From the NCBI GenBank assembly GCA_000169115.1, contig AAVV01000004.1, positions 186,001-250,000 of the forward strand: a stretch of 64,000 bases of DNA, given 5' to 3'. Under the pieces are notes generated by a model, which had not been told where the DNA came from, ran no database searches, and worked only from the letters and a program-made list of their open reading frames with translations. The translations under genes and the position numbers were made by a program. Below, piece after piece: positions 1 to 9,850 of this stretch; position 1 is the stretch's first letter; every line of letters starts with the position of its first letter. This stretch comes from a marine gamma proteobacterium HTCC2080 (GTDB taxonomy: Bacteria; Pseudomonadota; Gammaproteobacteria; Pseudomonadales; Halieaceae).

Positions 1-778
1 CGAGGTCTTGGCCAACAATATCGTAGCAGGGCTCGCCTGAAACGGCGGCGGGGGTGCCATTGGCGTCGATACACGCGTACACACTCTCGTCCTCGTCGAA
101 CTCTTCATCAAACTTTATCGAGAAGGCGAAGCGCCGAGGTCGATTGGGTTCGCTCTCCTGATCCACTGGATACTGCCGGCTGGTGTTGCCCTGCATCTTG
201 AAGCCAACTTTTTCAACTTGGGTCTCAGTACCGTCAGCATTCAGATAGGTAAAATCTACTTGGCGATACACCTCGCTATGGGAAAAAGACGTCAAGGGTG
301 ACGCACTACCGCTGGCATCGTTGATCGAGTAATTCGCACGGATAGTGTCTAACTCAAAAGCACGCCATTCCTCCAAGGTCATAGTTAAGCGCACTTGGTG
401 TAAACGGTCAGCGGAGAAAAGCTCAGTGGTTGCGTTGCTCGAGCATGAAATGTCAATGTCGGTGACGTCTTGCCCTTCAGTAATGCCCGAGGCACCCTCA
501 ATATCGCAGTCTAGGCGCGGCGGCTCACTGACAATGACAACTTCGTAAGGAGCGTCTGCTCGAGTGAAATCGGCAAAGACAAAAGCCCCGTCTTGATCAA
601 CCTCCAGCTGTGTGTCTCCCAACGCTAAGACCAGGGGCTCGCCAGAGTCTAACCCCGCCACCGTGCCTCCTACTGAAAGCAAAGCATTAGGGTTGGCCGT
701 TGGATCACCACCACCAGCGCCACCCATCAAACTGACAACCGATAATAATTCAGCAAAAAATTTAGTAAGGCTGGACAT
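1..778 (-). CDS. CotH-kinase-like surface protein, 5' part only
   Basis: An open frame of 259 codons starts at an ATG (776-778) behind a GGAG ribosome site and runs off the left edge, so the C-terminal part is missing. Residues about 35-115 form an Ig-like or carboxypeptidase-regulatory-like module (GGTVAGLDSGEPLVLALG, ending in a Cys pair region DIDISCS). After it, LHQVRLTMTLEEWRAF and VGFKMQGNTSRQYP match the start of the CotH kinase-like domain, in which an N-terminal beta segment precedes an R/K-rich SFK-type strand (here RFAFSIKFDEEFDEDES). CotH-family proteins are atypical secreted or surface kinases in the spore-coat and bacterial groups. The N-terminus has a short hydrophobic stretch but no clear signal peptidase or lipobox site. 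Assignment to CotH is by motif resemblance; the catalytic residues lie outside the window. Confidence 0.6.
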   Translation of the reverse strand, partial: MSSLTKFFAELLSVVSLMGGAGGGDPTANPNALLSVGGTVAGLDSGEPLVLALGDTQLEVDQDGAFVFADFTRADAPYEVVIVSEPPRLDCDIEGASGITEGQDVTDIDISCSSNATTELFSADRLHQVRLTMTLEEWRAFELDTIRANYSINDASGSASPLTSFSHSEVYRQVDFTYLNADGTETQVEKVGFKMQGNTSRQYPVDQESEPNRPRRFAFSIKFDEEFDEDESVYACIDANGTPAAVSGEPCYDIVGQDL

Positions 779-1204
779 GTTCTCAACTCCTACTGCACGC
801 CAAAGAGCCTGCTCAAAACCTTATCAACTCAATCGTTAACTTGCCAGACGACTGGTTTGCAAAAGTACTACGAAGCTTGTCGCCTGTTTAAGCAGAAATC
901 TCGAAAATCAACATCCGCTCTGACCGTAGGTTCTAGAAGTTTGATTCGACGAGACAGCATGCAGCTGAAGGCCCCGCAGCGACCATTATGTTAAAAGGCC
1001 ATTGCGAGATTGAGACGCTCCTGAATTCCACACCAGAGTCACTGCTCTTACGAGTTTCAGCGTGCTAGTAAAGTCGCATTGGATATACTCTGCATAGAAA
1101 GCCGCAAGATTGATTACGTTTCAGCCCGCGATGAACAGGTAAGCAGCACACCCAAGCAGCCGATTCCTACTACACTCTTTTTATAGGGGTAGACCTGAGC
1201 GCCA
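779..1204. other. intergenic region, no gene seen
   Basis: A 426-bp gap separates the homocysteine methyltransferase stop from the CotH-like start, both on the minus strand. No convincing coding frame, strong hairpin or RNA gene is visible. The gap should hold the promoter of the CotH-like gene, but no clear -35/-10 pair can be picked by eye. Confidence 0.5.
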
Positions 1205-2224
1205 TCAGGCCCTTTTACGTCGACCGCGCCGGGAGCTTGTCTCTGAATCGGCAGCGTTGGGGTCGGGTAAATTCTTCCAAGCGACACCCAAAGCCAGGTC
1301 CATGGCAGCGGCATCAAAGGTCCCTTTAGAGGTACTGTTGAGTGCCTCGACCATAGCGGCAACGTGTTCTGGCGTAGTGCCACAACAACCGCCAATGACA
1401 GTGGCACCGGCGTCTCGGGCAAAAACAGCGTACTGCGCCATGAGCTCAGGGCTGCCGTGATAATGAATGGCACCGTCGACATACTCTGGAATCCCGCAGT
1501 TACCTTTGGCTGCTACGGGTATCACTGAGTTAGTTGCCAGCATCTCACGGGTGGAGTGCATTAATTCAGCGGGGCCCACGCCACAGTTTGCCCCCATCAC
1601 ACTTAAGCCCAGTTCCTCTGCACACTGTACAAAGTCCGTCGGGGTAATACCCATCATGGAGCGTTTAGCCGTATCAAACGTCATGGTGGCGCAAACGGGT
1701 AGCCCGGTCTTTTTACCGGCCTCCGCCGCCGCTGCGACCTCTTCATTAGCCGACATGGTTTCAATCCACAGAACGTCAGCTCCACCCTCCGCCAAGGCCT
1801 CCGCTTGCTCGGTGAAACAAGTGACTGCGGCTTCATAAGTTAGAGCTCCCATAGGCTCAAACAGCTCCCCCGTGGGGCCAATAGACCCTGCCACTAACGC
1901 CTTTCGACCGGTTTTTTGGGCGTGCGCTTCCACCGCTTGTCGTGCCAAGTTTGCCGCGGCGATATTGAGTTCGCGGACACGGTTTTCGGCTTGGTGCAGT
2001 TTCAGGCGCAAGGCATTACCCCCAAAACTATTTGTAAGAATCAGGTCAGACCCGGCAGATAAAAACTCTCCGTGGAGCCAGAGCACGTCTTCAGGTTTTT
2101 CTAAACACCAAAGCTCAGGCGGGTAACCGGCCTCTAGCCCACGCCCAAAGAAATTTGACCCAGTGGCGCCATCAGCGACACACCAACCTTTATCGGCAAT
2201 CAGTGCTGAGATTGGATTTTCCAT
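1205..2224 (-). CDS. homocysteine S-methyltransferase family protein (betaine-homocysteine type)
   Basis: This cytosolic zinc enzyme transfers a methyl group from a donor such as glycine betaine, dimethylglycine-like compounds or S-methylmethionine to homocysteine, making methionine. The family's three zinc-binding cysteines are visible: Cys214 in GANCGVGP and the pair Cys280-Cys281 in GGCCGTTPEH. The N-terminal VADGATGSNFFGRG and LTNSFGGN match the barrel's substrate strands. A longer frame reaches 2314, but the ATG at 2224 has AGGA eight bases upstream and gives the family's usual N-terminus and length (339 residues), so it is preferred. The C-terminus is a basic tail (SSRRGRRKRA). It lies downstream of the sulfatase on the same strand with a 96-bp gap. 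Similar genes in marine proteobacteria act in betaine catabolism; the actual methyl donor cannot be read from sequence. Confidence 0.82.
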   Translation of the reverse strand: MENPISALIADKGWCVADGATGSNFFGRGLEAGYPPELWCLEKPEDVLWLHGEFLSAGSDLILTNSFGGNALRLKLHQAENRVRELNIAAANLARQAVEAHAQKTGRKALVAGSIGPTGELFEPMGALTYEAAVTCFTEQAEALAEGGADVLWIETMSANEEVAAAAEAGKKTGLPVCATMTFDTAKRSMMGITPTDFVQCAEELGLSVMGANCGVGPAELMHSTREMLATNSVIPVAAKGNCGIPEYVDGAIHYHGSPELMAQYAVFARDAGATVIGGCCGTTPEHVAAMVEALNSTSKGTFDAAAMDLALGVAWKNLPDPNAADSETSSRRGRRKRA

Positions 2225-2320
2225 GACGGCCATCCTGTGCATATAAAAGTGAGTGCGCGGGATGATACCTAAATATTTACGCCATGCATTGGCAATTTTC
2301 CGGCGGCCAACCAACCCGCA

Positions 2321-3883
2321 CTACTGACTGGGACCAGTGGCCCCTGCACTCTGTCCCGCTCGGGCGCGCATCTGCAGCATCTGTTGCATTTGCTGCATCA
2401 TGCGGTCAATCGTAAAACTGGCGGTTGGCTGACGCGGCGGAAATTCCTGAAAGGTTCTCAGCCACTTACCCACTTCCTGCTGTGTCGGTACAAACAGCCA
2501 CAGCTGGTCTGCAAAAAATCGCGCGTACGCACTCGAATCGATCGACGTTTCATAGGGATCGGTGCGCAGGTTGACAATGCGCGGAAAATTAAGCGACTCA
2601 CGAGGCCCACCCCAGCCTTCCATTTGGAAAGCGAAATGAATTTTCCAATCGTTCCAACGCATCGCGTTTAAATTTGCATTGTCGTCGAAGTAGAAAACCG
2701 TGCTGCGACCACTTGCCCCCTCTCCAGCCAACAGCGCACGCTGATCATAGCCATCTAGGTGCACTTTGAAGGTTTTATCACCCACACGGTGACCTCGCTT
2801 AAGCTGCTCCCCGATGTCAGGCTGCCCCGCCGCCGCAAGGAAGGTTGGCAACCAATCCTGGTGCGACACGATGCCATTGATGACTGTGCCGGGCGCCACA
2901 ACTTCAGGCCAGCGAATCAATGCCGGCACTCGAAACCCACCTTCCCAAGTGGATCCTTTCTCTCCACGGAAGGGCTCTGCGCCACCATCGGGGTAAGTAT
3001 TTGTCTGCGAGCCATTATCGGTGGAGTAAACGACGATGGTGTTATCGGCGATACCCAAAGATTCCAACCGGTCCAACACGCGCCCTACATGATGGTCATG
3101 CTCCTTCATGCCGTCGGCGTACAAACCATAACCTGAACTGCCCTGCCATTTAGGGGCCAATCGGGTCCACACATGCATCCGAGTCGTGTTAAGCCACACA
3201 AAAAATGGTTTGTCGCTGGCGTGCGCCTTTTCAATAAAATCCAGTGCCGCATTGGTAAACTCTTCGTCGGCGGTTTCCATACGCTTGCGGGTCAACGGTC
3301 CGGTGTCCTCTACCTTGCCATCACTGTAGGAGTGAATCACGCCACGAGGAGCAAACCGCTTATGAAATTCCGGGTCTTTAGGATAAAAGTACGTCTCGGG
3401 TTCCTCTTCAGCGTTTAAGTGATAGAGGTTACCGAAAAACTCATCAAACCCGTGGTTGCTTGGTAGAAATTCGTCTTTATCACCCAGATGATTTTTACCA
3501 AACTGACCGGTGGCGTAACCCAGTGGTTTTAGCAACTCAGCAATCGTAGGGTCCTCCGGCTGCAGACCAATGTCCGCCCCCGGTAGGCCTACTTTGAGCA
3601 GCCCAGTGCGCAATGGATGCTGCCCCGTAATAAAGGCAGAGCGGCCTGCGGTACAGCTCTGCTCTCCGTAATAGTCGGTGAACATGGCACCTTCTTGGGC
3701 GATGCGATCGATGTTAGGGGTTCGGCTGCCCAGCATCCCACGGTGATAGGCGCTGATATTTGACCAACCAATATCATCGCCCCAAATAACAAGAATATTG
3801 GGCTTATCGCTGGCTGCGCTCACTGCATTACCCGAAATAGCCAACAGTAATAGGACGAATACTGGCCTGAATATCCTTATCAT
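2321..3883 (-). CDS. exported arylsulfatase-type sulfatase
   Basis: This hydrolyses sulfate esters in the periplasm or outside the cell. The 520-residue protein has a Sec signal peptide (MIRIFRPVFVLLLLAISGNAVSA), the metal-binding GDDIG at about 36-40, and the C-T-A-G-R signature with Cys77 as the residue oxidised to formylglycine. Calcium and sulfate ligands of the alkaline-phosphatase fold are also present (FGKNHLGD; STDNGSQT). The frame opens further upstream, but the ATG at 3883 has GAGGG at good spacing and puts the signal peptide at the N-terminus. The C-terminus is Met/Gln-rich (MMQQMQQMLQMRA) and not typical of the core fold. A formylglycine-generating enzyme would be needed; none is in the window. 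It follows the amidohydrolase with a 108-bp gap. The substrate is unknown: aryl sulfates or algal sulfated glycans are both possible. Confidence 0.88.
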   Translation of the reverse strand: MIRIFRPVFVLLLLAISGNAVSAASDKPNILVIWGDDIGWSNISAYHRGMLGSRTPNIDRIAQEGAMFTDYYGEQSCTAGRSAFITGQHPLRTGLLKVGLPGADIGLQPEDPTIAELLKPLGYATGQFGKNHLGDKDEFLPSNHGFDEFFGNLYHLNAEEEPETYFYPKDPEFHKRFAPRGVIHSYSDGKVEDTGPLTRKRMETADEEFTNAALDFIEKAHASDKPFFVWLNTTRMHVWTRLAPKWQGSSGYGLYADGMKEHDHHVGRVLDRLESLGIADNTIVVYSTDNGSQTNTYPDGGAEPFRGEKGSTWEGGFRVPALIRWPEVVAPGTVINGIVSHQDWLPTFLAAAGQPDIGEQLKRGHRVGDKTFKVHLDGYDQRALLAGEGASGRSTVFYFDDNANLNAMRWNDWKIHFAFQMEGWGGPRESLNFPRIVNLRTDPYETSIDSSAYARFFADQLWLFVPTQQEVGKWLRTFQEFPPRQPTASFTIDRMMQQMQQMLQMRARAGQSAGATGPSQ

Positions 3884-3991
3884 CGCGCTTCCCTCAATGT
3901 TTTTTACGCTTAGCACACTGTCGCTGCACTTATTTTTATCTCACTGGGCTTTTTGAACTCTTAAGATCAACACAGCAGCCCAGAGGGTTAT

Positions 3992-5455
3992 TTATTCTTG
4001 TGACAGATCATCCCCTCGCAGCGCTCGATAGTGCAACACCCAATCGGCGTGATCATCTGGTCCGTTAGGACCTATCTTCCCCTTGGCAGATTTGAGCAGT
4101 GCCTGAGGATCGTATTCGACACCCGCTTTGAACACTCGATTTACATGGCGCGCAGCTTTGATGTCTTGTAACGGGTTCCCCTGCACCACAATTAGGTCGG
4201 CTTGCTTACCGGCTTCGATAGAGCCCAGGCGATCATGAACACCTAGAGCCCGAGCACCGTTTAGAGTTGCGGCCTGTAAAACCACGGCATTAGGAAGGCC
4301 GGCATGATGCATGGCCCATAGCTCACGGTGATAGGCGAATCCAGGGAGCAACAAGGTGTAGACCGGTTCATCCGTTCCAACAACCAACAAATCACGTCCA
4401 CCCGCCTCATAAAGCAACCTCAGCTCCCGTTCACGTTGGGCAAATTCTTTGGCGCCGGACTCAGGAGGCGGATCACCCCGTGCCGTAAGAAGTTCCTGGG
4501 TATAGGGTGTGAAGTACTGCGCCTCATTGGTCCACAGCATGTCATCTGGGTGAGCCCGTCGTTCATTAATTCCACCGTACATTTGCAAGTTGGCGTCGTA
4601 ATACACCTCGTGCTCAAGCATCAGATCAATCACCTCGGGCAACTCAGCACTGCGCTCGCCGCCACTACCTAAAGTGAGCTGATGCTCGACGCGATCAAGA
4701 CCCATTAGAATCGCTGCTTGCAGATCAACGTCGTACTCCACATTGTAATTCGCGAGGTGGGACGCCGTTGTCATCCCGTGTTTGTGCGCTTGATCAATCA
4801 GGATGCGCATCTCTTCCGGGGTAGCCTGTTTGATTTTGATACTTGAAACGCCGGCTCGCTGCCAGACATCCACTTCGTTACGGATCTCCGTCTCAGTAAT
4901 ATCGTTAGGCCAACCAATACACTCATCTGCCGCCACTTTGACGCTGTACTCGCAGCGAAACGCGCCGAAATACGGACCAGAGGCGAATAAGCGAGGACCA
5001 ATAGCCTCGCCCGCATCAATACGATCGCGCTGCGCAATGACCCGCTCTGGATAATACTCACCCGCCGACCACGTTGTAGTAACGCCGTTGGCGAGGAATA
5101 AAGCGCCGTTGTAGATCACTTCCTCAACGCGGCCCTCATCGATCAGATCGAGATTGTAGTGGGCATGCAGATCAAACATACCCGGCAGAATTGTCTCGGC
5201 TTTATCTAGGACGATCAAACGAGTTGTCGCGAGGGGAAAATCGGCGGGATTTACACCAAGCTCGGCAATTCTCCCGGCGCGAATAAGGATACCTGGGTTG
5301 GCCTGACGCTGATCACTAAACCCATCAAACAACCACCCACCTTGAATGATTGTGTCAGGCAAAGGTACCGATGAAGGATGAAGCCATTGCGCCCAAATTT
5401 GAGGTGAGACCAGCAAAAAAATCGCTGCCCAAAAGATACGGACTGTGCCCCTCAT
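3992..5455 (-). CDS. exported amidohydrolase-superfamily protein
   Basis: This is a secreted metal-dependent hydrolase of the imidazolonepropionase/prolidase-like branch. From the ATG at 5455 (GGGG six bases upstream) the protein is 487 residues, with signal peptide MRGTVRIFWAAIFLLVSPQIWAQ. Metal and catalytic residues typical of the superfamily are visible: His97 and His99 in LHAHYN, Lys207/209 in SSIKIKQ as the carbamylated-lysine candidate, His233 in TASHL, His258 in RVEHQL, and Asp362 in GTDEP. The C-terminal strand LGSIEAGKQADLIVVQGNPL completes the small beta domain. It sits between the RND permease and the sulfatase on the same strand. Substrates in this branch include dipeptides, cyclic amides and carbamates; the specific one cannot be deduced. 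Confidence 0.85.
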   Translation of the reverse strand: MRGTVRIFWAAIFLLVSPQIWAQWLHPSSVPLPDTIIQGGWLFDGFSDQRQANPGILIRAGRIAELGVNPADFPLATTRLIVLDKAETILPGMFDLHAHYNLDLIDEGRVEEVIYNGALFLANGVTTTWSAGEYYPERVIAQRDRIDAGEAIGPRLFASGPYFGAFRCEYSVKVAADECIGWPNDITETEIRNEVDVWQRAGVSSIKIKQATPEEMRILIDQAHKHGMTTASHLANYNVEYDVDLQAAILMGLDRVEHQLTLGSGGERSAELPEVIDLMLEHEVYYDANLQMYGGINERRAHPDDMLWTNEAQYFTPYTQELLTARGDPPPESGAKEFAQRERELRLLYEAGGRDLLVVGTDEPVYTLLLPGFAYHRELWAMHHAGLPNAVVLQAATLNGARALGVHDRLGSIEAGKQADLIVVQGNPLQDIKAARHVNRVFKAGVEYDPQALLKSAKGKIGPNGPDDHADWVLHYRALRGDDLSQE

Positions 5456-5538
5456 GATAGACCCCTTTATTGTTATCTCCTCAGCCACTGACGAAAGCAC
5501 CGAAGCGTAATCAATCTATCGGAGCCCATAAGGTTGCG

Positions 5539-8500
5539 CTATGTCCGTCTGCCCCGAACCCCATAAAGCGTCGCATACAGCACGGGGATGACCCCCAGCG
5601 TGAAAACGGTGGACACCAATAGCCCCCCCATTATTGCTAGCGCCATAGGTTCCCACATCTCTCCGCCTCCCAGATATAGCGGCAATAACCCCAATACCGT
5701 TGTCGCGGTGGTGAGTATGATGGGGCGAGATCGTTGAACCGCTGCATTAAGAATGGCGTCTAGGTGCGACGCCCCCGCCGCTAACTCCAAGCCTATGCGC
5801 TCCAACAAAACGATGGCATTGTTGATAACAATACCCGCAAGGGAAACCACGCCCAATAGCGTCATGAAACCAAAAAATGACTGCCCCAATAGCAGGCTTG
5901 CCACCACACCGATCAACCCCAAAGGTATCGTTGTTAAAATAATGGCCGACTTTCTCAGAGAATTGAACTGTCCTACTAACAATAACAGTATGAGGAATGC
6001 GGCAATCGGAAGCTTGGCACCAATAGCTTCATTGGCATCGCCTGAACTCTCACTTTCACCGCCAAGCTCTATGCCTATGCTAGGACCCCAAACCTCTCGC
6101 TGCGCTTCCAACCAGGGCCCGATGAGCAGCATTCGATCGGCTGCCGTGACACCAGGCTCTAGCTGAGCGCCAACTGCAACGGTGCGAATACCGTCGCGTC
6201 GATAGACTTTGGCAATGTCCCAAACCAGTTTTACATCCGCTACCTGTCGCAGCGGCACCGCCTGCCCGCTAGACTGGTTGTACACCGACAGTGAGCTGAC
6301 TTTATTAATGTCATGTAGCGTCGAGGCTTTTGAGCGTAAAACAACCGGAATAACATCTTCGCCCTCACGGTATTCTGTCAGTTGAATCCCCGTTAACCCC
6401 GCCTGCATTGATAAGGCAATATCCTGATTGGTAATACCCACTCGAACGGCACGGGCCTGGTTTATGCGCACCTCAAGTTTTTTCTGGCGCTGCCCCCAGT
6501 CATCACCAATATTACGCAGCCCCCCGACCTCTTGATATTGCTTTTTAACGGCATCTACAGCGTTAAATAAGGCCGTTGAATCAGTCCCCGACAACCGGAT
6601 TTCCACCGGGTTATCGACTGCCGGCCCGTTCTCAATCAGACGTGTTTTGAGCTCAAGGTCGGGATACCGATCCTCGGTAAATTCCTCAAGCTCTTGGCGA
6701 ATAGTGGCAATCGCACCGGAGGATGAGGTATTCACCACCATCAACGCAAAGCTCGGTGTAGGCGGCACCGGGTTATGTGACAGCACAAAACGCGGGCCAC
6801 CGCTGCCCACATAAGTCACCCAATCCCGTACCCCTACATCACTATTGAGACTCGCCTTTAATTGCACCAGATATTGCTCTACTTCTGTAACGATTCTCTG
6901 GGTTTTATCGATGGACGTGCCGGTTGGCAATTCAAATTCGACGGTAAAATAGCTGCGGTCAGAGGGCGGAAAAAACAACTTGGGTACAAATTCAAAGCCA
7001 CGCAGTGCTGCGACAAAGACGACTGCTGTCAGCAGCAGCGTAACTGTGCGGTAACGCAGCAGCCCGTTGAGCGCCTGACGATAAAGTCCCTCCACCTTTG
7101 ATGGTGCAGTCACCACGTCCGTCTTAACTCTAAGAAATAAGACACATAACAAAGGAATAATTGTGAGGGATACCACCCAGGAACTCAGCAGAGTAATGGT
7201 TACCACTTTAAATAAAGACGCCGTAAATTCACCGACACTCGACTCAGCGAGATAAATGGGAAGGAATGCCGCTGCGGTGGTTAGCGATGCCGTCAGCAAC
7301 GGGGTTCTTAACTCTGCAGAGGAACTCAAAGCAGCGTCGAAAGAGGTCTGCCCCTTCTCCATGCGCACCATAATGTTCTCTGACATCACGATGCCATTAT
7401 CGACCAGCATACCCAGAGCTATGATCAGCGCCGCAAGGGATATTTGATCGAGCCCGATACTTAGAGAAGACATCACAATAATCGACAGCAGCATGGTGAT
7501 CGGAATAAGACTCGACACCACGAGACCGGTTCTTAGCCCCAGAGTTGCCAACATAACCACTGAGACCACACCAATAGCTTGCATCAAGTTAGCGACGAAA
7601 CCCTTTACTTTGTCCTCCACTTCTTGGGGTGAAAAGTTAACGAGCTTGAATTCAATGCCAATGGGGTAGGTGTCGTAAAAATCAGCTATCGCGCTCTTCA
7701 CCGCCCGTCCTAGCTCTATGTTGTTACCTCCCTCGCGCATCGCGATCGCAATTCCAATGCCCGGGTCACCATTAATGCTGACCAATTCCTCAGGGGGGTC
7801 AACGTAACTTCTGCTTAGGGTTGCTACATCTCTCAACTGAAAGAGCTGATTCGTCTCAGGCAGGCGTAACAAGGTTTCACCAATCTCTTCAATAGACTCA
7901 AAATTACCGCTGGGCTCCAAGGAGATGCGCTCATCGCCCAGTTGAAGCTGCCACTGAGACCACAATATTTCGCTCTTCCAGGATCTGCGTGAGTAAACCA
8001 GGAGACAAACCCAGGTCAGCAAGGCGCGCGTTGTTGTACTCGACAAACACACGCTCCTCTTGAATCCCAAGAATTTCAACTTTGGCAGTATCTTGTATTT
8101 GCAGGAAAACGGCTTTTATCTCGTCAGCGATCATATCTAACTCGCTGAAGGTAAAACCTTCTCCAGTAAGTCCAACGACGATGCCGTAAACATCACCAAA
8201 GTCATCATTCACCTCGGGAACCGATACACCCCCGGGAAGTTCATTCGCGATGCTATCGATTTTTCGGCGCAAGTTATCCCAGATTGGCCGCATCTCACTG
8301 TAGCTCTCACGGATATTCACGCTAACGATGGATACGCCGTTGCGGGACTCACTCTGCACAAAGTCGAGCTCGGGCAACTCTTTAACGACTTCCTCTATCG
8401 GCGAGGACACTAGGGCTTCTACTCGCTCTGCCGCAGCCCCTGGAAAGTAGGTGACAACTTGTGCGGTTCTTATGATGAAGCCGGGATCGTACGCCCGAGG

Positions 8501-8596
8501 CATGTTGACGAAAGCCTGCAAGCCGGCCAAAACAATGACCGCCAATACGACCCAAGTAACGCGATTATTTTCAATCGCGAGGCGTGTCAGTGTCAC
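5539..8596 (-). pseudogene. RND efflux permease, broken by a frameshift
   Basis: Together the two frames encode about 1019 residues of an inner-membrane RND transporter, the normal length. The first frame (8596 to 7931, 221 residues) has TM1 and the first porter segments ending in LEERNIVVS. The second frame (read from about 7950 to 5539) resumes with QLQLGDERIS and contains the remaining TM helices and GEFTASLFKVVTITLLSS-type motifs. At the junction, bases 7951-7954 form a 4-base stretch where 3 or 6 are needed, so one extra or two missing bases break the frame. No other stop interrupts the second part, which argues for a very recent mutation or a sequencing error. The start overlaps the membrane-fusion gene by ATGA, giving translational coupling. 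Hydrophobe/amphiphile (HAE) type is likely from the fold; the substrate is unknown. Confidence 0.82.
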
Positions 8597-9675
8597 GGCT
8601 GAGTCACCTGGCTAATTCTTACGAGCAAACCGTCTTGAAGTTTACTCATGCCTGCCGTGATGAGTCGATCGCCGGGCTCCACGCCCGAGAGCACCTCAAG
8701 CCCCGAACCCGTTAACTGACCAACCCGCAGACGTCGCTGAGCAACGACAGCCGTGCCATCGCCATTGGACATAGCGACAAAGGCGAAAGGCCCTTTCTGA
8801 TCGGACAGCACAGCAATGGCCGGCACGAACAAAACTCCCGAAGACGCCCTGGCTGTCGGGCTCTCCAAGCGTACGGTCGCTGACATTCCGGGCAGAATAT
8901 TGAAGTCTTCTGTGTTGGGAAACTCAAAGGTTACTTCAAAAGTATTCGTGCCATCAGAAGCGCGAGTCGCCACTTCGTTAAGCACCAAAGGAAAGCGTCG
9001 ATCGGGAATTGCATCAAAAAAGGCACTCACGATAATGTCTTGATCACGGCGCGCGCCGATCATGACGCTTTCGGGCACATCAACTTTTACGGAAAGCGTC
9101 GAGACATCGTGCAAGGTATAGACCAGTTGCTGTGCAACGATCTCCTCGAAGTTTTCAACATAGCGCACGGCAATAAATCCCGCGAAAGGGGCTCGCAGTC
9201 TTGTCGCATCAAGATCACGCTCTGCCGACTCAAAACTAGATTTAGCCGTACTGGAGGTCGCTTCGAGCCGCTGGTAATCGGACCGCGAGATACCCCCGCT
9301 TTTAATCAAGGTTTCTCCCCTTTGAAAATCGGCAAACGCCTGTTCGTATTCAGCTTTGCGCGCCCGCAGGCGAATTTTCTGATCCTTATCATCGAGCTTA
9401 GCAACCAACTGCCCCACGGTGACCTCGTCGCCTTCAAGGGCCAAGAGCTCCAACAGCTCACCTGACACGCGAAAAGCCAAATTAGCGACCTTAGAGGCTT
9501 CAACTTTCCCGGGAAATTCCTGCCAAGCACCGGCATGGGATCCGTCTAGAACAATCGTACGCACTAACCTAGGTTTTGACGGCTCAGGTGCCGACTGATC
9601 TGACTGGCCGCAAGATACCAAGGCCAGTGACGCCAGTAGGCCACCCAATATAAATCGCGCCGATAGACTTCCCAT
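8593..9675 (-). CDS. RND efflux periplasmic adaptor (membrane fusion) lipoprotein
   Basis: This adaptor links the inner-membrane RND permease to an outer-membrane channel. The 360-residue protein begins with a lipoprotein signal (LALVSCGQSD; acylated Cys22). It then has the half-lipoyl segments (WQEFPGKVEASKVANLAFRV and DGDEVTVGQLVAKLDDKD-like text), a short coiled-coil hairpin (residues about 105-160), a second half-lipoyl strand (LRAPFAGFIAVRYVENFEEI), and beta-barrel and membrane-proximal domains. Its stop overlaps the permease start by four bases (8593-8596). No outer-membrane factor gene is adjacent, so a TolC-like channel encoded elsewhere would have to serve. The ribosome site is weak (GAG about 11 bases upstream). 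Function would depend on whether the frameshift in the permease is real. Confidence 0.9.
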   Translation of the reverse strand: MGSLSARFILGGLLASLALVSCGQSDQSAPEPSKPRLVRTIVLDGSHAGAWQEFPGKVEASKVANLAFRVSGELLELLALEGDEVTVGQLVAKLDDKDQKIRLRARKAEYEQAFADFQRGETLIKSGGISRSDYQRLEATSSTAKSSFESAERDLDATRLRAPFAGFIAVRYVENFEEIVAQQLVYTLHDVSTLSVKVDVPESVMIGARRDQDIIVSAFFDAIPDRRFPLVLNEVATRASDGTNTFEVTFEFPNTEDFNILPGMSATVRLESPTARASSGVLFVPAIAVLSDQKGPFAFVAMSNGDGTAVVAQRRLRVGQLTGSGLEVLSGVEPGDRLITAGMSKLQDGLLVRISQVTQP

Positions 9676-9850
9676 GGTTTTATTACTCTCAGTTGGTGGT
9701 GTGCAGTGTACCTAACTGCTGCGAGTTATTTCGCAAGGTTACCCGGGCACACCAAAGCTTTACAGCGATCAAAGCTCCACCCAAAGGGCCATAGCAACAA
9801 GTCTGGGCAAGCGGCAAATGCAACATCAGTAGCAGCATTGGCGGCAAAAA

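Noticed and set aside
1114-1482. 122-residue frame overlapping the methyltransferase gene
   Set aside because: It lies in another frame over the conserved Zn-binding region of the methyltransferase, so it is a shadow.
7931-8079. Programmed ribosomal frameshift in the RND permease
   Set aside because: No slippery heptamer or downstream hairpin was seen at 7951-7954, and RND pumps are not known to use it; a mutation or sequencing error is simpler.
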